NCBI GenBank assembly: GCA_014859655.1
Contig: JACUTT010000022.1
Location: 1 to 33,359, forward strand
Reading direction: 5' to 3'
Length of the DNA: 33,359 bases
Source: Campylobacterales bacterium
GTDB taxonomy: Bacteria; Campylobacterota; Campylobacteria; Campylobacterales; Sulfurimonadaceae
The translations under genes were made by a program, and so were the position numbers. The notes beneath the pieces are model-generated. The model had not been told where the DNA came from. It saw nothing but the letters and a program-made list of their open reading frames with translations, and did not search any database. Positions 1 to 8,417 of the stretch are shown here, one piece after another (position 1 is the first letter of the stretch; every line of letters starts with the position of its first letter).

Positions 1-92
1 CTTGCCTTAGCTATGGCTAGGGCTTCAAAGGGTCGCCTTGATTGTGAACATCTCTTTATCGCTGAAGGCAACTGGGATTTTTAGAGGTGCCC
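1..92. mobile_element. MITE-like element, right part (copy A), cut by window start
   Basis: Positions 1-92 match 9404-9495 with only about three mismatches and end in the same terminal sequence ttttagaggtgccc. The left part lies outside the window. The base run after the terminus is TTTA, compatible with the 4-bp target duplications seen at the other copies, but the left duplicate cannot be seen. No coding potential. The element ends about 60 bp upstream of the lytic transglycosylase start at 153. Confidence 0.8.
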
Positions 93-152
93 TTTAAATT
101 ATATTTCCAGGTGCAGGACTGAGTTTTGTTTATCTGATATCCCGAGGTTCCT

Positions 153-1373
153 TTGAAATTATACCTATTGCTCTTTTCTCTTCTGCTTTCAACAACGCTG
201 TCTGCTGTTTTAAATTTTGAAACCAACCATTCAAAAGAGGTAGGACTTCTAAGAAGCTTCGATATCAGCCCCTCGTTTTTAAATGATCCCGTGCTCAATC
301 AGATAAAAGCACAGAAACAGGCCCACTATAAGAACCAGTATTTTTTCAAAACAATGAGCGATGCCTATATCTTTATTCCCTTGGTCAAAAAACTGATAGC
401 AGACTCGAATGTGCCAAGCGAGATCCTTTATCTTGCGATGGCGGAGTCGAATTTTTCAACACGGGCCTACTCGAAAAAGAAGGCGTCGGGAATGTGGCAG
501 TTTATGCCCAATACAGGCCGCATGTACGGTCTTAAAGTAGACGAGTATGTAGACGAACGCCGAGATCTGGTCAAGTCCACTGAGGCTGCCGTCAAATACC
601 TCTCTTACCTGCATGGCAGATTTGGTAAATGGTATCTGGCTGCTATAGCCTATAACTGCGGTGAGGGAAGGCTGCAAAAGGCGATCGACCAGGCGCAAAG
701 CGATGATCTCGATGTATTGCTCGATCCGCAAAAAAAATACATTCCCGCCGAAAGCCGCCGATACATACGCAAGATCATAGCCCTGGCTCTTTTGGGCTAT
801 GATGAGACCTATATGATCGACAATGAATGTGATTACCTTCTCAACCGCGGCAATGCCTATTCGCTAGCCACAGTGGAAGTCCCCGCCGGTGAGAGTCTGG
901 CGTATATTGCCAAGTTGATCTCCATGCCAATTGCCGATTTGAAGAAGCTGAATCTGCATCTGAAATATGATTTTGTTCCCCCCTACGGGAAGAGCTATCA
1001 TGTCTATATCCCCTACATCAAGCTTTCAGAATTCAAGACTCAGTACACGCCCGGAAATCTGCAGACAATGTATGTTGTTCATACAGTGAGCGCGGGAGAC
1101 AACCTTTCGTATCTGGGCAAGAAATACAAGATCCCCTATCAGCGAATCAAAGATTTCAACAAGCTTAGCTCTGAAAGGCTCTCGCTTAAGCAAAAACTTA
1201 TCATACCGATCAACAAGCTCTCGTCCGGCAGCGATACCCATTATGTCGTCAAAAATGGCGACACGCTTGACTCGATCTCGAAACACTTCAAGGTCTCTAT
1301 ATCTGATCTTAAAAAGAGAAACAGTCTGCGCACAGACATGATTAAAATAGGGGAGAAGATTAGTGTCTATTAG
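153..1373 (+). CDS. mltD: Membrane-bound lytic murein transglycosylase, MltD type, with LysM repeats
   Basis: This is a periplasmic enzyme that cleaves the MurNAc-GlcNAc bond of peptidoglycan non-hydrolytically. The 406-aa product begins with a signal peptide (residues 1-18). The SLT/goose-lysozyme-like domain spans about 85-190, with the catalytic glutamate at E98 in MAESNFSTRAYS, followed by SGMWQFMP and the AIAYNCGEGR motif. Three C-terminal LysM-like peptidoglycan-binding modules follow at about 240-288 (degenerate), 306-352 and 361-406. The start is TTG at 153, chosen because it opens a good signal peptide and has GAGG 5 bp upstream. First gene of the envelope operon; rlpA starts inside its last codons. 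No lipobox is seen, unlike enterobacterial MltD. Confidence 0.9.
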   Translation: MKLYLLLFSLLLSTTLSAVLNFETNHSKEVGLLRSFDISPSFLNDPVLNQIKAQKQAHYKNQYFFKTMSDAYIFIPLVKKLIADSNVPSEILYLAMAESNFSTRAYSKKKASGMWQFMPNTGRMYGLKVDEYVDERRDLVKSTEAAVKYLSYLHGRFGKWYLAAIAYNCGEGRLQKAIDQAQSDDLDVLLDPQKKYIPAESRRYIRKIIALALLGYDETYMIDNECDYLLNRGNAYSLATVEVPAGESLAYIAKLISMPIADLKKLNLHLKYDFVPPYGKSYHVYIPYIKLSEFKTQYTPGNLQTMYVVHTVSAGDNLSYLGKKYKIPYQRIKDFNKLSSERLSLKQKLIIPINKLSSGSDTHYVVKNGDTLDSISKHFKVSISDLKKRNSLRTDMIKIGEKISVY

Positions 1374-2151
1374 AGTTCTTTTCAGCTTTGTTCTTCTTTT
1401 AGTTTTGCTAAGTGCCTGCAGCCGCAGACCGATAGACCGCACCAGTTCTTCCTATCGCGCTCCTGTTGCCAACTCCTCCACACCCGGCAAGCTGCATCAC
1501 CCTACCATGCGTCCCTATACGGTAATGGGAAAGCGCTACTACCCTACCGTCGTGCATGTGGGTGAGAATTTTGATGGGATTGCCAGCTGGTACGGACCCA
1601 ATTTTCACGGCAAAAAGACCTCAAACGGCGAAGACTATAATATGTGGCAGATGACGGCCGCGCACAAGACGCTTCCGATGAATACCGTGGTGCGTGTGAC
1701 TAACAAGAACAATGGCAAGAGTATTGTTGTGCGCATCAATGACAGAGGCCCCTTTGTCGGCACGCGCATCATCGACCTCTCTAAGAAAGCTGCTTCCGAG
1801 CTTGATATGCTCGCCGCAGGAACAGCACCGGTAAAACTTGAGATTCTCGGCTTTAATAAAAAAGGGCAGACAAGCATCACTAAGACCTCCATACAAAAAA
1901 ATGTCAAAGAGCAGGTCATGGGAGAATATGCCCTTCAAATCGGCTCTTTCAGCAAAATCGAGGGTGCAATTTCTTACCAAGAACGCTATAATAACGCATC
2001 TGGTCGCTACAAGACGATCATCAAAGATGTCGAAGGTGAGAATCAGCGACTTTTTAAGGTGCTGTTGACCGGTTTTCAGGGCGAAGAAGAGGCCCGTGAC
2101 TACAAGGCAAACCACTTTGAAAATGCTTTTATAGTAAGGGAATCATTATGA
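1363..2151 (+). CDS. rlpA: RlpA-like septal-ring lytic transglycosylase lipoprotein with SPOR domain
   Basis: The 262-aa product starts with a lipoprotein signal (LLSAC, lipidated cysteine C19). A double-psi beta-barrel RlpA domain follows at about 70-163, with GIASWYGPNFHGKKTSNGE, TAAHKTLPM and the conserved VRINDRGPF and IIDLSKKAA segments. A C-terminal SPOR domain (about 188-260) would bind denuded glycan at septa. In other bacteria RlpA digests glycans lacking stem peptides. GTG start at 1363 overlaps the mltD stop by 11 bp, and GGGGAGAAG just upstream serves as ribosome binding site, so translational coupling is likely. Confidence 0.9.
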   Translation: MSIRVLFSFVLLLVLLSACSRRPIDRTSSSYRAPVANSSTPGKLHHPTMRPYTVMGKRYYPTVVHVGENFDGIASWYGPNFHGKKTSNGEDYNMWQMTAAHKTLPMNTVVRVTNKNNGKSIVVRINDRGPFVGTRIIDLSKKAASELDMLAAGTAPVKLEILGFNKKGQTSITKTSIQKNVKEQVMGEYALQIGSFSKIEGAISYQERYNNASGRYKTIIKDVEGENQRLFKVLLTGFQGEEEARDYKANHFENAFIVRESL

Positions 2152-2720
2152 TAAAAATCGAACGAAAAACAAAAGAGACGCAGATCAAGGTTGAACTCAA
2201 GCTCTATGGCGAAGGCAAAAGTAGCATCTCAACGGGAGTGGGCTTTTTTGACCATATGCTCGAAAGTTTTGCCAAGCATGCCCTGATCGACTTGAATGTC
2301 GGCTGTGCAGGGGATACGCACATTGACGATCACCACAGCGTAGAAGATGTCGGTATTGCCATCGGCCAGGCGCTGAAAAGTGCCATCTATCCCGTCTCAA
2401 AAGTAGAGCGTTTCGGTTCAGCTGCTATTGTCATGGATGAGGCCTGCGTGGAGTGCGATCTTGACCTGAGCAATCGGCCCTTTTTAATCTACCAGATCGA
2501 CATAGAAGGCAAGGTGGGACAGTTTGATGTCGAGCTTGCAGAAGAGTTCTTTCGTGCGATCGTCTTTAACTGCGGCATGACGGCGCATATCATTTTGAAA
2601 CGCGGCAAAAACAAGCATCACATCATCGAAGCGGCATTCAAATCTCTCGCAGTCGCACTGCGACGCGCGACGACTGTAAACGAACGTGTATCCGTTCCCA
2701 GCACCAAAGGTGTTCTGTGA
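2148..2720 (+). CDS. hisB: Imidazoleglycerol-phosphate dehydratase (histidine biosynthesis)
   Basis: This enzyme converts imidazoleglycerol phosphate to imidazoleacetol phosphate in histidine synthesis, in the cytoplasm. The 190-aa protein is the monofunctional type, without the HAD phosphatase domain of the bifunctional enterobacterial enzyme. The two Mn-binding histidine-rich motifs are visible: DDHHSVEDVGIAIGQAL in the first half and KNKHHIIEAAFKSLA near the C-terminus; GFFDHML lies near residue 33. ATG at 2148 overlaps the rlpA stop (ATGA). It is a metabolic gene embedded in an otherwise envelope-directed operon. Confidence 0.96.
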   Translation: MIKIERKTKETQIKVELKLYGEGKSSISTGVGFFDHMLESFAKHALIDLNVGCAGDTHIDDHHSVEDVGIAIGQALKSAIYPVSKVERFGSAAIVMDEACVECDLDLSNRPFLIYQIDIEGKVGQFDVELAEEFFRAIVFNCGMTAHIILKRGKNKHHIIEAAFKSLAVALRRATTVNERVSVPSTKGVL

Positions 2721-3211
2721 TCGAACTTCTGGTCTTTGACGTAGACGGTTGCCTGACAAACGGGAAGATCACCTACACGCAAAAGGGTGACGAGATCAAA
2801 TCCTTTGATGTCAAAGACGGCCTGGCCATCAGCTCCTGGGTACGTCTGGGCAAAAAAGCGGCCATCATTACCGGCAGAAAAAGCAAGATCGTCGAGCGTC
2901 GTGCCAAAGAACTTGGCATCAGCTACCTTTTTCAAGGGGTAAAAAACAAGTTTGCAACCCTGGAAGCTCTGCGAATGAAGCTTGGTCTCGAGTTTGAGCA
3001 GATCGCAGCCATCGGAGATGATCTGAATGATTATCGCATGCTTGAAGCCGTGGGAAAGAGCTATATGCCCGCAGACGGCTCACGCTATGTCAAAGAGGTT
3101 TGCGACAGTGTGCTACACAACAGAGGCGGAAACGGTGCGGTACGAGAGATGATTGAAGACATTGTTATACGTGATGGCTTAGAAGAGGAATTTCTAAAGA
3201 TCTGGAAATGA
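2717..3211 (+). CDS. kdsC: 3-deoxy-D-manno-octulosonate 8-phosphate phosphatase (HAD family)
   Basis: KdsC removes phosphate from KDO-8-phosphate to give KDO for the LPS inner core. The 164-aa HAD protein lacks a cap domain, as is normal for KdsC tetramers. Visible motifs are the nucleophile motif VFDVDGCLTNG (D8, D10), the ITGRKS motif II and the GDDLND motif IV. GTG start at 2717 overlaps the hisB stop by 4 bp. The downstream genes lptC and lptA deliver the finished LPS, which supports the assignment over other C0-type HAD phosphatases. Confidence 0.93.
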   Translation: MIELLVFDVDGCLTNGKITYTQKGDEIKSFDVKDGLAISSWVRLGKKAAIITGRKSKIVERRAKELGISYLFQGVKNKFATLEALRMKLGLEFEQIAAIGDDLNDYRMLEAVGKSYMPADGSRYVKEVCDSVLHNRGGNGAVREMIEDIVIRDGLEEEFLKIWK

Positions 3212-3726
3212 AAATAACGCACTTCTTTGTACTTCTCTTTCTCTTTAGTGCTTCGCTCCTGATCATGCTTAAGCCTCAGCAGTATCAAAAGGCTGACAGC
3301 GAAAAGATCCCCCAAATGGAGATCGAGGATTTTACACTCTACGAGATAAACACAGAGGGCGTAAAAAGTGTTGTCAGCGGCACGGTCGGGCGTCAGTATG
3401 ATCTCTACTATGAGGTTGAAAATGCCCACTATGTCGAGAACAAAAACAGAATGGGCGAGCACCTTTATGCCGACAAGGGGAAGTTTGAAAAGGATATTGC
3501 CTATCTGGATGAGAATGTGCGCTATTTTCGTGATGACGGCCTCTCTTTTGAAAGCGACCATGCTGTATATGATACAAAAAAAGAGCTTTTGTATGTGCCA
3601 AAAAGCTTTGTTTTGACACAAAATAAAAATGTAATCTATGGCAACGAGCTGCATTACAATGCAAAAAGCGGTGAAATTGATGCAAAACAGATTAATGCCA
3701 GCTACTATATGAAGGATAAAAAATGA
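3208..3726 (+). CDS. lptC: LPS export protein LptC-like
   Basis: The 172-aa protein has a single N-terminal membrane anchor (about 5-22) and a beta-rich periplasmic part containing EDFTLYEINTEG, YADKGKFEKD and GNELHYNAKSGEIDA, typical of LptC/YrbK-type beta-jellyroll repeats. In the Lpt machine LptC sits on the LptBFG transporter and passes LPS to LptA. It starts in an ATGA overlap with kdsC and ends in an ATGA overlap with lptA. Sequence identity in this family is low, so position between kdsC and lptA carries much of the weight. Confidence 0.85.
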   Translation: MKITHFFVLLFLFSASLLIMLKPQQYQKADSEKIPQMEIEDFTLYEINTEGVKSVVSGTVGRQYDLYYEVENAHYVENKNRMGEHLYADKGKFEKDIAYLDENVRYFRDDGLSFESDHAVYDTKKELLYVPKSFVLTQNKNVIYGNELHYNAKSGEIDAKQINASYYMKDKK

Positions 3727-4205
3727 GAAAAATAGTAAGTTTTATAATACTGTGCGCGCTCTCCTTGTCGGCTGAGCAGGTTGTGATCACGGCCGATGCT
3801 TTTGAGGGAAATGAGAAGAAAGGGATTACGACCTTTATCGGCAACGTCAAGATAAAAAAAGGAAATGACGAACTCAATGCCTCCAAGGTGACGGTACTAA
3901 CGGACAAAGACCGAAATCCCTATCAATATGAAGCACAGGGAAGTGTCTCTTTTTATATTGATCTTAGCGAGCAGAATGCGACCTATAAGGGCGATGCCCA
4001 AAAAGTGCTCTACCTTCCGCTCAAGCAGGAGTACCAGTTTTATACCAACGTGCATCTTTACCAACTCAAAACCGACCGTAAAGTCTTCGGTGAGGAGGTC
4101 ATTTTGAATGCAAAAGACGGAAATGCAAAGGCGATCGGAAAAGAGAAGAGCCCGGTGATCATGATCTTTAACATAGACGAAAAAAATAAAAATGAGAAGA
4201 AATAA
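3723..4205 (+). CDS. lptA: LPS transport periplasmic protein LptA
   Basis: The 160-aa product has a signal peptide (1-17, cleavage after LSLSA) and an OstA/LptA-type beta-jellyroll, with VVITADAFEGNEKKG, FIGNVKIKKGNDELNASKV and the ATYKGDAQKV repeat. LptA oligomers are thought to form the periplasmic bridge carrying LPS from LptC to LptD. It is translationally coupled to lptC by ATGA and is 3 bp from engB. The C-terminus is a lysine/glutamate/asparagine-rich tail (about 148-160), not part of the fold. Confidence 0.87.
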   Translation: MRKIVSFIILCALSLSAEQVVITADAFEGNEKKGITTFIGNVKIKKGNDELNASKVTVLTDKDRNPYQYEAQGSVSFYIDLSEQNATYKGDAQKVLYLPLKQEYQFYTNVHLYQLKTDRKVFGEEVILNAKDGNAKAIGKEKSPVIMIFNIDEKNKNEKK

Positions 4206-4208
4206 AAT

Positions 4209-4835
4209 ATGATTGATATCATCAACACAAAGTTCGTCACATCAGCACCTTCTATAGCTCTGGCTCCGCCTGAAGAACTTCCTGAAGTGGCCTTTCTCGC
4301 GCGCTCAAATGTCGGAAAAAGCTCACTTTTAAACTCTCTTGTCAACCACAAAGGAATGGCAAAAGTCTCTGCTACACCGGGAAAAACACAGCTTATAAAC
4401 TTCTTTAACATCGAGTTCAGAGACACTGAAAACGATGAGCGCTATAGCGCACGTTTTGTAGATCTGCCGGGGTTTGGTTATGCCAAAGTCTCTAAAAGCA
4501 TAAAGGCGCAGTGGCAGAAAAACCTGACCCAGTTTATCGCTGAGCGTGAGCAGATCAAGCTTTTTGTCCATCTTATCGATGCCCGCCATCCCGACCTTGA
4601 TATTGACGCCGAAGTCGATGCCTATCTGGCCGAGATAATAGAAGAGGACCAGGTGCTGCTTCATGTCTTCACCAAGATGGACAAGCTTAATCAAAAAGAG
4701 CTGGGTGTACTGCGAAACAAATATCCGGGTGCTCTGATGGTCTCCAATACAAAAAAACGCGGGATAGACAAGTTAACGCAGGTGATTTATGAGATACTAT
4801 TTGACATAGAGGCAAAAGATGATTCGCTACGCTAA
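4209..4835 (+). CDS. engB: Ribosome biogenesis GTPase YihA/YsxC/EngB
   Basis: This is a cytoplasmic GTPase involved in 50S ribosomal subunit assembly. The 208-aa TrmE-Era-EngA-YihA-like G domain is complete: G1 ARSNVGKSS (31-39), G2 threonine in SATPGKTQ (T56), G3 DLPGFGYAKV, G4 FTKMDK and a G5-like MVSNTKKRG. Length is normal. Its presence between LPS and cell-wall genes recurs in Campylobacter. Its last 17 bp overlap the following GNAT gene. Confidence 0.95.
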   Translation: MIDIINTKFVTSAPSIALAPPEELPEVAFLARSNVGKSSLLNSLVNHKGMAKVSATPGKTQLINFFNIEFRDTENDERYSARFVDLPGFGYAKVSKSIKAQWQKNLTQFIAEREQIKLFVHLIDARHPDLDIDAEVDAYLAEIIEEDQVLLHVFTKMDKLNQKELGVLRNKYPGALMVSNTKKRGIDKLTQVIYEILFDIEAKDDSLR

Positions 4836-5277
4836 GGCCAAACTCTCTCACGTGTTGCAGATGCAGGCTTTGGTCCAGCCTTATGTGGATGACGGCACGA
4901 TTTTATTGCGCTCGGCTGACGAGATCGCTACCAATATCCGCTCCTATATACTTGCTTTTGATGATGAAAAGCTCATCGGTTTCACGGCACTGCACATTCA
5001 TACTGTTAAGCTGGCTGAGATAAGAAGTCTGATCGTACACGATGCTTACCGAGACAAGGGTGTGGGCAAAGAGCTCGTTTCGCTTGCTCTGGCTGAGGGT
5101 GAGAAACTCGAGCTGCAGGAGGTCCTGGTACTGACCTACAAGCAGGCCTTTTTTGAAAAGTTGGGATTTGTCGAGATCCCCAAAGAGTCTCTTCCTGAAC
5201 ACAAGATCTGGGCAGACTGCATCAAATGCAAACACTTTCCTTTATGCAACGAAGTCTCACTTATCAAAAAATATTAA
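4819..5277 (+). CDS. argA: Short GNAT-type N-acetylglutamate synthase-like acetyltransferase
   Basis: The 152-aa GNAT fold has IRSLIVHDAYRDKGVGKEL (acetyl-CoA pyrophosphate loop R-x-x-G-x-G/A region) and VLTYKQAFFEKLGF, characteristic of the short ArgA-like enzymes that make N-acetylglutamate in bacteria without classic ArgA. If so, it starts arginine synthesis. The C-terminal tail carries CIKCKHFPLC, a Cys-x2-Cys-x5-Cys motif that looks metal-binding. It overlaps engB by 17 bp at the start and the next membrane-protein ORF by about 50 bp at the end. GNAT membership is firm; the substrate is inferred from family resemblance. Confidence 0.75.
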   Translation: MIRYAKAKLSHVLQMQALVQPYVDDGTILLRSADEIATNIRSYILAFDDEKLIGFTALHIHTVKLAEIRSLIVHDAYRDKGVGKELVSLALAEGEKLELQEVLVLTYKQAFFEKLGFVEIPKESLPEHKIWADCIKCKHFPLCNEVSLIKKY

Positions 5278-5696
5278 AGAGCTTAGGCATTGTCATTGCC
5301 TTTGTTCTTTATCAAAGCCTAAGCAGCATCTACCTGTTTCTGCCTCCACTTCTGGGCGTTCTCTTTTTCTGTTTTATAAACGCGCTTAAAAAAGAGGATC
5401 CGAGGCAGCTCTCATTGATTGTTATTCTACTTTTTGTTTTTGAAGCAGAGAAAGATTTTTTGCTTTTCAGTACGCTAGTCTATTTTACCTTTGTCTACCG
5501 CTTTGTCATCCCCTGGCTCTATGTTGTGATCAACAACAAGCTCTACTTGAAGGCAATCTTTTTGCTCTTGGCCTACATCGGATTTCTGCTCTTTTCATAT
5601 ATCTTAAACCAGGTATTGTGGGTTGAACCGCCAAGTTTTGACTGGCATATCTTTTATTATATTATCTTGGAATTTTTTATGGTGCTCTCCTTATGA
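5226..5696 (+). CDS. Small integral membrane protein preceding PBP2 (MreD-position protein)
   Basis: The 156-aa protein is strongly hydrophobic with about five predicted membrane segments (roughly 15-32, 34-50, 63-80, 84-103, 108-128) and no soluble domain. I do not recognise a definite family. Its place directly in front of mrdA (ATGA overlap at 5693) matches that of an unnamed membrane protein in Campylobacter and is reminiscent of MreD, which precedes PBP2 in rod-shape operons; that analogy is inference. The start is uncertain: ATG 5226 and ATG 5244 both lie inside the upstream gene and neither has a strong ribosome binding site. Confidence 0.7.
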   Translation: MQTLSFMQRSLTYQKILKSLGIVIAFVLYQSLSSIYLFLPPLLGVLFFCFINALKKEDPRQLSLIVILLFVFEAEKDFLLFSTLVYFTFVYRFVIPWLYVVINNKLYLKAIFLLLAYIGFLLFSYILNQVLWVEPPSFDWHIFYYIILEFFMVLSL

Positions 5697-7477
5697 GAAT
5701 GAAAGTTCTGCTCAGTATCTTTATCCTGGTCTGGATCTCACTGCTTGTGCGAATCTACTATATCAGCATTCAGTCCAACAACTATTACGAGACTCTGGCA
5801 AGCAGAAATACAATTAAATTTGAGTACATTCCGCCTATACGCGGTGAGATACTTGACCGGAACAACCAGCCCCTGGCCATTAACAAGCTTGGCTTTATGC
5901 TTCAGATCGCACCACACCTTTCTGCAGCAGACGGATCATTGCAGAAGGAGCTTGAAACCGTTGTCTCTGTGTTTCCGTTCATGAGCCTTGAAGAGCTGAA
6001 AAAAAGCTATATAAAAAAAGACTCCTACTACAATCACCATGATATTACTGTCGTTGATTTTATCACGTACGAGGATGCTATTCCTGTTTATTCAAAGATA
6101 AATCTAAATGAGAATATCAAGCTTCTTCCCTCTCCTAAACGCTACTATCCAAATGGAAAACTGGCTGCGCATGTCATCGGGTATGTTGCCAAGGCTAACA
6201 AAAGAGATTTTGAAGACAATCTGGTCGCCAAACTGACCTCTACGACGGGAAAAAGCGGTCTTGAGAAGTATTACAATGAATTTTTGCAGGGCGAAGCGGG
6301 TGAGCGGGAGATAAAGGTAAGTGCCTATAACGAAGAGATGGAACAGCTCAGTTTCACGCCCCCCAAAGAGTATCAAAAACTGGTGCTTTCTCTGGACCTG
6401 CGGATGCAAACTCATCTTGAAAAACTCTTCAAAGATATCTCCGGCGCCGTTGTCATTATGGATGTAAACGGCGAGATTGTGGCGGCAGGCTCTTACCCCG
6501 AGTATGATCTCAACACCTTTGTTTCGGGCATCTCTACCTCTCGATGGTCTGAGCTGATCCTGGACCTGGATAAACCCTTTACCAACAAGCTTGTACATGG
6601 TCTTTACCCGCCCGGATCGATCATTAAGCCCGGACTCGGTCTTGCCTATGTCAGCACAACAAAAATGAGCCCTTGGACAAAGTTTGACTGCGAAGGGAGT
6701 ATGACCCTGGGCAAAAATGACAGAAAATTTCGCTGCTGGAAGCATGATGGACATAAAGAGACTGATCTGATCCAGGCGATCCGCGAAAGCTGCGATATCT
6801 ACTTCTACAAAGGAAGCCTTCGTGTGGGGATTGCGGAGATGTCCGAACAGTTCAAAAGCTTTGGCTTGGGAAAAAAGACGGGCGTCGATCTTCCGAATGA
6901 GTATTTTGGAACAGTACCTGATCCTGAGTGGAAGATGCAGAAATATGGAAAGCCCTGGTATATAGGCGAGACGCTTAACTCCTCCATCGGCCAAGGCGAT
7001 TTTCTTACTACACCGATGCAGATGGCTCAATTTACCGCCTTGCTGGCAATAGGAAAACTTCCTCGTCCGCATTTTGCCAAGATGATCGGAGATAAGGAAT
7101 ATGTCCCCGTTTTTGACGATGTCTTTAACGACACGCAGAAGAAACTGCTGCCGATCATTCAGCGCTCTATGCGGGAGGTGTGTAGCCATCCCAAAGGAAC
7201 CGCAACCCACTATCTAAGCACAAAGGTGCCTATTGCAGGAAAAACAGGGACAGCCCAGGTCGTCGGAATCCCGCAAGAGACGATCAAACGTCTAAAAGAG
7301 CATGAGCTGGCCTACGTCAAACGCTCGCATGCCTGGCTTACAACCTATGGACCCTACAAGAATCCTCAGTATGTGGTCACTGTTTTGATCGAGCATGGCG
7401 GGCATGGCGGTCAGGCCGCGGGCCCGATCGTCTCTTCCATCTATGATAAACTTTCAGAACTCGGATATATAAAATAA
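5693..7477 (+). CDS. mrdA: Penicillin-binding protein 2 (peptidoglycan D,D-transpeptidase MrdA)
   Basis: This class B PBP cross-links peptidoglycan in the elongasome. The 594-aa protein has one N-terminal membrane anchor (about 5-22), a PBP dimer/pedestal domain with PPIRGEILDRN, and a transpeptidase domain. The catalytic triad motifs are all present: S309-x-x-K312 in PPGSIIKPG, SCD at 366-368 (SxN-equivalent, with D instead of N as in some MrdA proteins), and K517-T-G in AGKTGTAQV. Late PEWKMQKYGKPWYIGETLN and SIGQGD are typical of PBP2. Start ATG 5693 overlaps the upstream stop. Its stop is 3 bp from the convergent exchanger gene. Confidence 0.95.
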   Translation: MRMKVLLSIFILVWISLLVRIYYISIQSNNYYETLASRNTIKFEYIPPIRGEILDRNNQPLAINKLGFMLQIAPHLSAADGSLQKELETVVSVFPFMSLEELKKSYIKKDSYYNHHDITVVDFITYEDAIPVYSKINLNENIKLLPSPKRYYPNGKLAAHVIGYVAKANKRDFEDNLVAKLTSTTGKSGLEKYYNEFLQGEAGEREIKVSAYNEEMEQLSFTPPKEYQKLVLSLDLRMQTHLEKLFKDISGAVVIMDVNGEIVAAGSYPEYDLNTFVSGISTSRWSELILDLDKPFTNKLVHGLYPPGSIIKPGLGLAYVSTTKMSPWTKFDCEGSMTLGKNDRKFRCWKHDGHKETDLIQAIRESCDIYFYKGSLRVGIAEMSEQFKSFGLGKKTGVDLPNEYFGTVPDPEWKMQKYGKPWYIGETLNSSIGQGDFLTTPMQMAQFTALLAIGKLPRPHFAKMIGDKEYVPVFDDVFNDTQKKLLPIIQRSMREVCSHPKGTATHYLSTKVPIAGKTGTAQVVGIPQETIKRLKEHELAYVKRSHAWLTTYGPYKNPQYVVTVLIEHGGHGGQAAGPIVSSIYDKLSELGYIK

Positions 7478-7480
7478 GGG

Positions 7481-8416
7481 CTAGAGTGTTTGAAGGGTGT
7501 TGTTTAAAAACAGTGCAAGAATAAGCAGTAAAATAGTAGCGCCGGCCTTGTTGTAAAGTCTGTTGGCCAGAATAAGCAACAGTGCGGCAGAGGCAGCAAT
7601 CATGATAGCAATATCAAAATAGTTCTCTTTCAGGTTGACTGCCAGCGGTGAAAGCAGTGCCGCACCGCCTAGGGCGACAGAGAGATTTGCGACGTTAGAA
7701 CCTATGATATTGCCGATGCTCATGTCAGCATTTCCCTTTTTTATGGCTACCAAAGAGACTACGAGTTCGGGAAGAGAAGTTCCCAAAGAGATTAAAAAGA
7801 GGCCGATCACCCATTCGCTTACACCGAACATTCGTGCGATATTGCTGCCGCTCTCTATGACAAAATTGGCGCCGCCGATGGTTAAGACAAAACCGATCAG
7901 CAACAAAGGAATGCTTCTGCCCCAGTTGAACTTCTCTTTGGCCAGAGTAAGGTCTATCTCCTGTTCGATATCCTCTTTTGCGTCGCTAAACAAGAAAATA
8001 AGATAACCCGCCATCAAGAAAAGATAGAGAAACCCCTCCGTTCGCGAGATCGTTCCGTCAATGCTCATCAGTACGAATATAATGATAGGAACTATTATCC
8101 ATGCGCTGTCTTTGGCAAAAAGATCACGTTTTGGACGCACCTTTTTTGCAATCAAAAAGACCAGGCCAAGAATAAGCACGATGTTGAAACTGACACTTCC
8201 TACGATATTGGCAACAGCAAGATCGCTTTTGCCTTGATAGCTTGCAAACATGGATGCGGCCATCTCGGGAAGAGAGGTGCCCAAAGCAACGAGTGTCGCT
8301 CCTATAACAAAGTGGGAGATGTCAAAATGAAGGGCTATGCGCTCAGACTCTTTGATAATAAAGTCGGCACCATAGATCAAAGCTGCCATTGCTGCTAAAA
8401 ATATCAAAAAATCCAT
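7481..8416 (-). CDS. Calcium/sodium antiporter (CaCA family, YrbG-like)
   Basis: The 311-aa inner-membrane protein has about ten membrane segments and two inverted alpha repeats. The first is GATLVALGTSLPEMAASMFA (about 39-58) with AVANIVGSVSFN, and the second is LFLISLGTSLPELVVS with SIGNIIGSNVANL near 210-250. These are the ion-coordinating motifs of K-independent Na/Ca exchangers. An acidic loop (DAKEDIEQEIDL) separates the halves. It starts one base after the ybeY stop, so the two are co-transcribed on the minus strand. The transported ion is inferred from family. Confidence 0.9.
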   Translation of the reverse strand: MDFLIFLAAMAALIYGADFIIKESERIALHFDISHFVIGATLVALGTSLPEMAASMFASYQGKSDLAVANIVGSVSFNIVLILGLVFLIAKKVRPKRDLFAKDSAWIIVPIIIFVLMSIDGTISRTEGFLYLFLMAGYLIFLFSDAKEDIEQEIDLTLAKEKFNWGRSIPLLLIGFVLTIGGANFVIESGSNIARMFGVSEWVIGLFLISLGTSLPELVVSLVAIKKGNADMSIGNIIGSNVANLSVALGGAALLSPLAVNLKENYFDIAIMIAASAALLLILANRLYNKAGATILLLILALFLNNTLQTL

Positions 8417-8417
8417 C

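Noticed and set aside
6104-7210. Long 368-codon minus-strand reading frame under mrdA.
   Set aside because: It is antisense to a firmly identified PBP2 and has shadow-type composition with no known domain.
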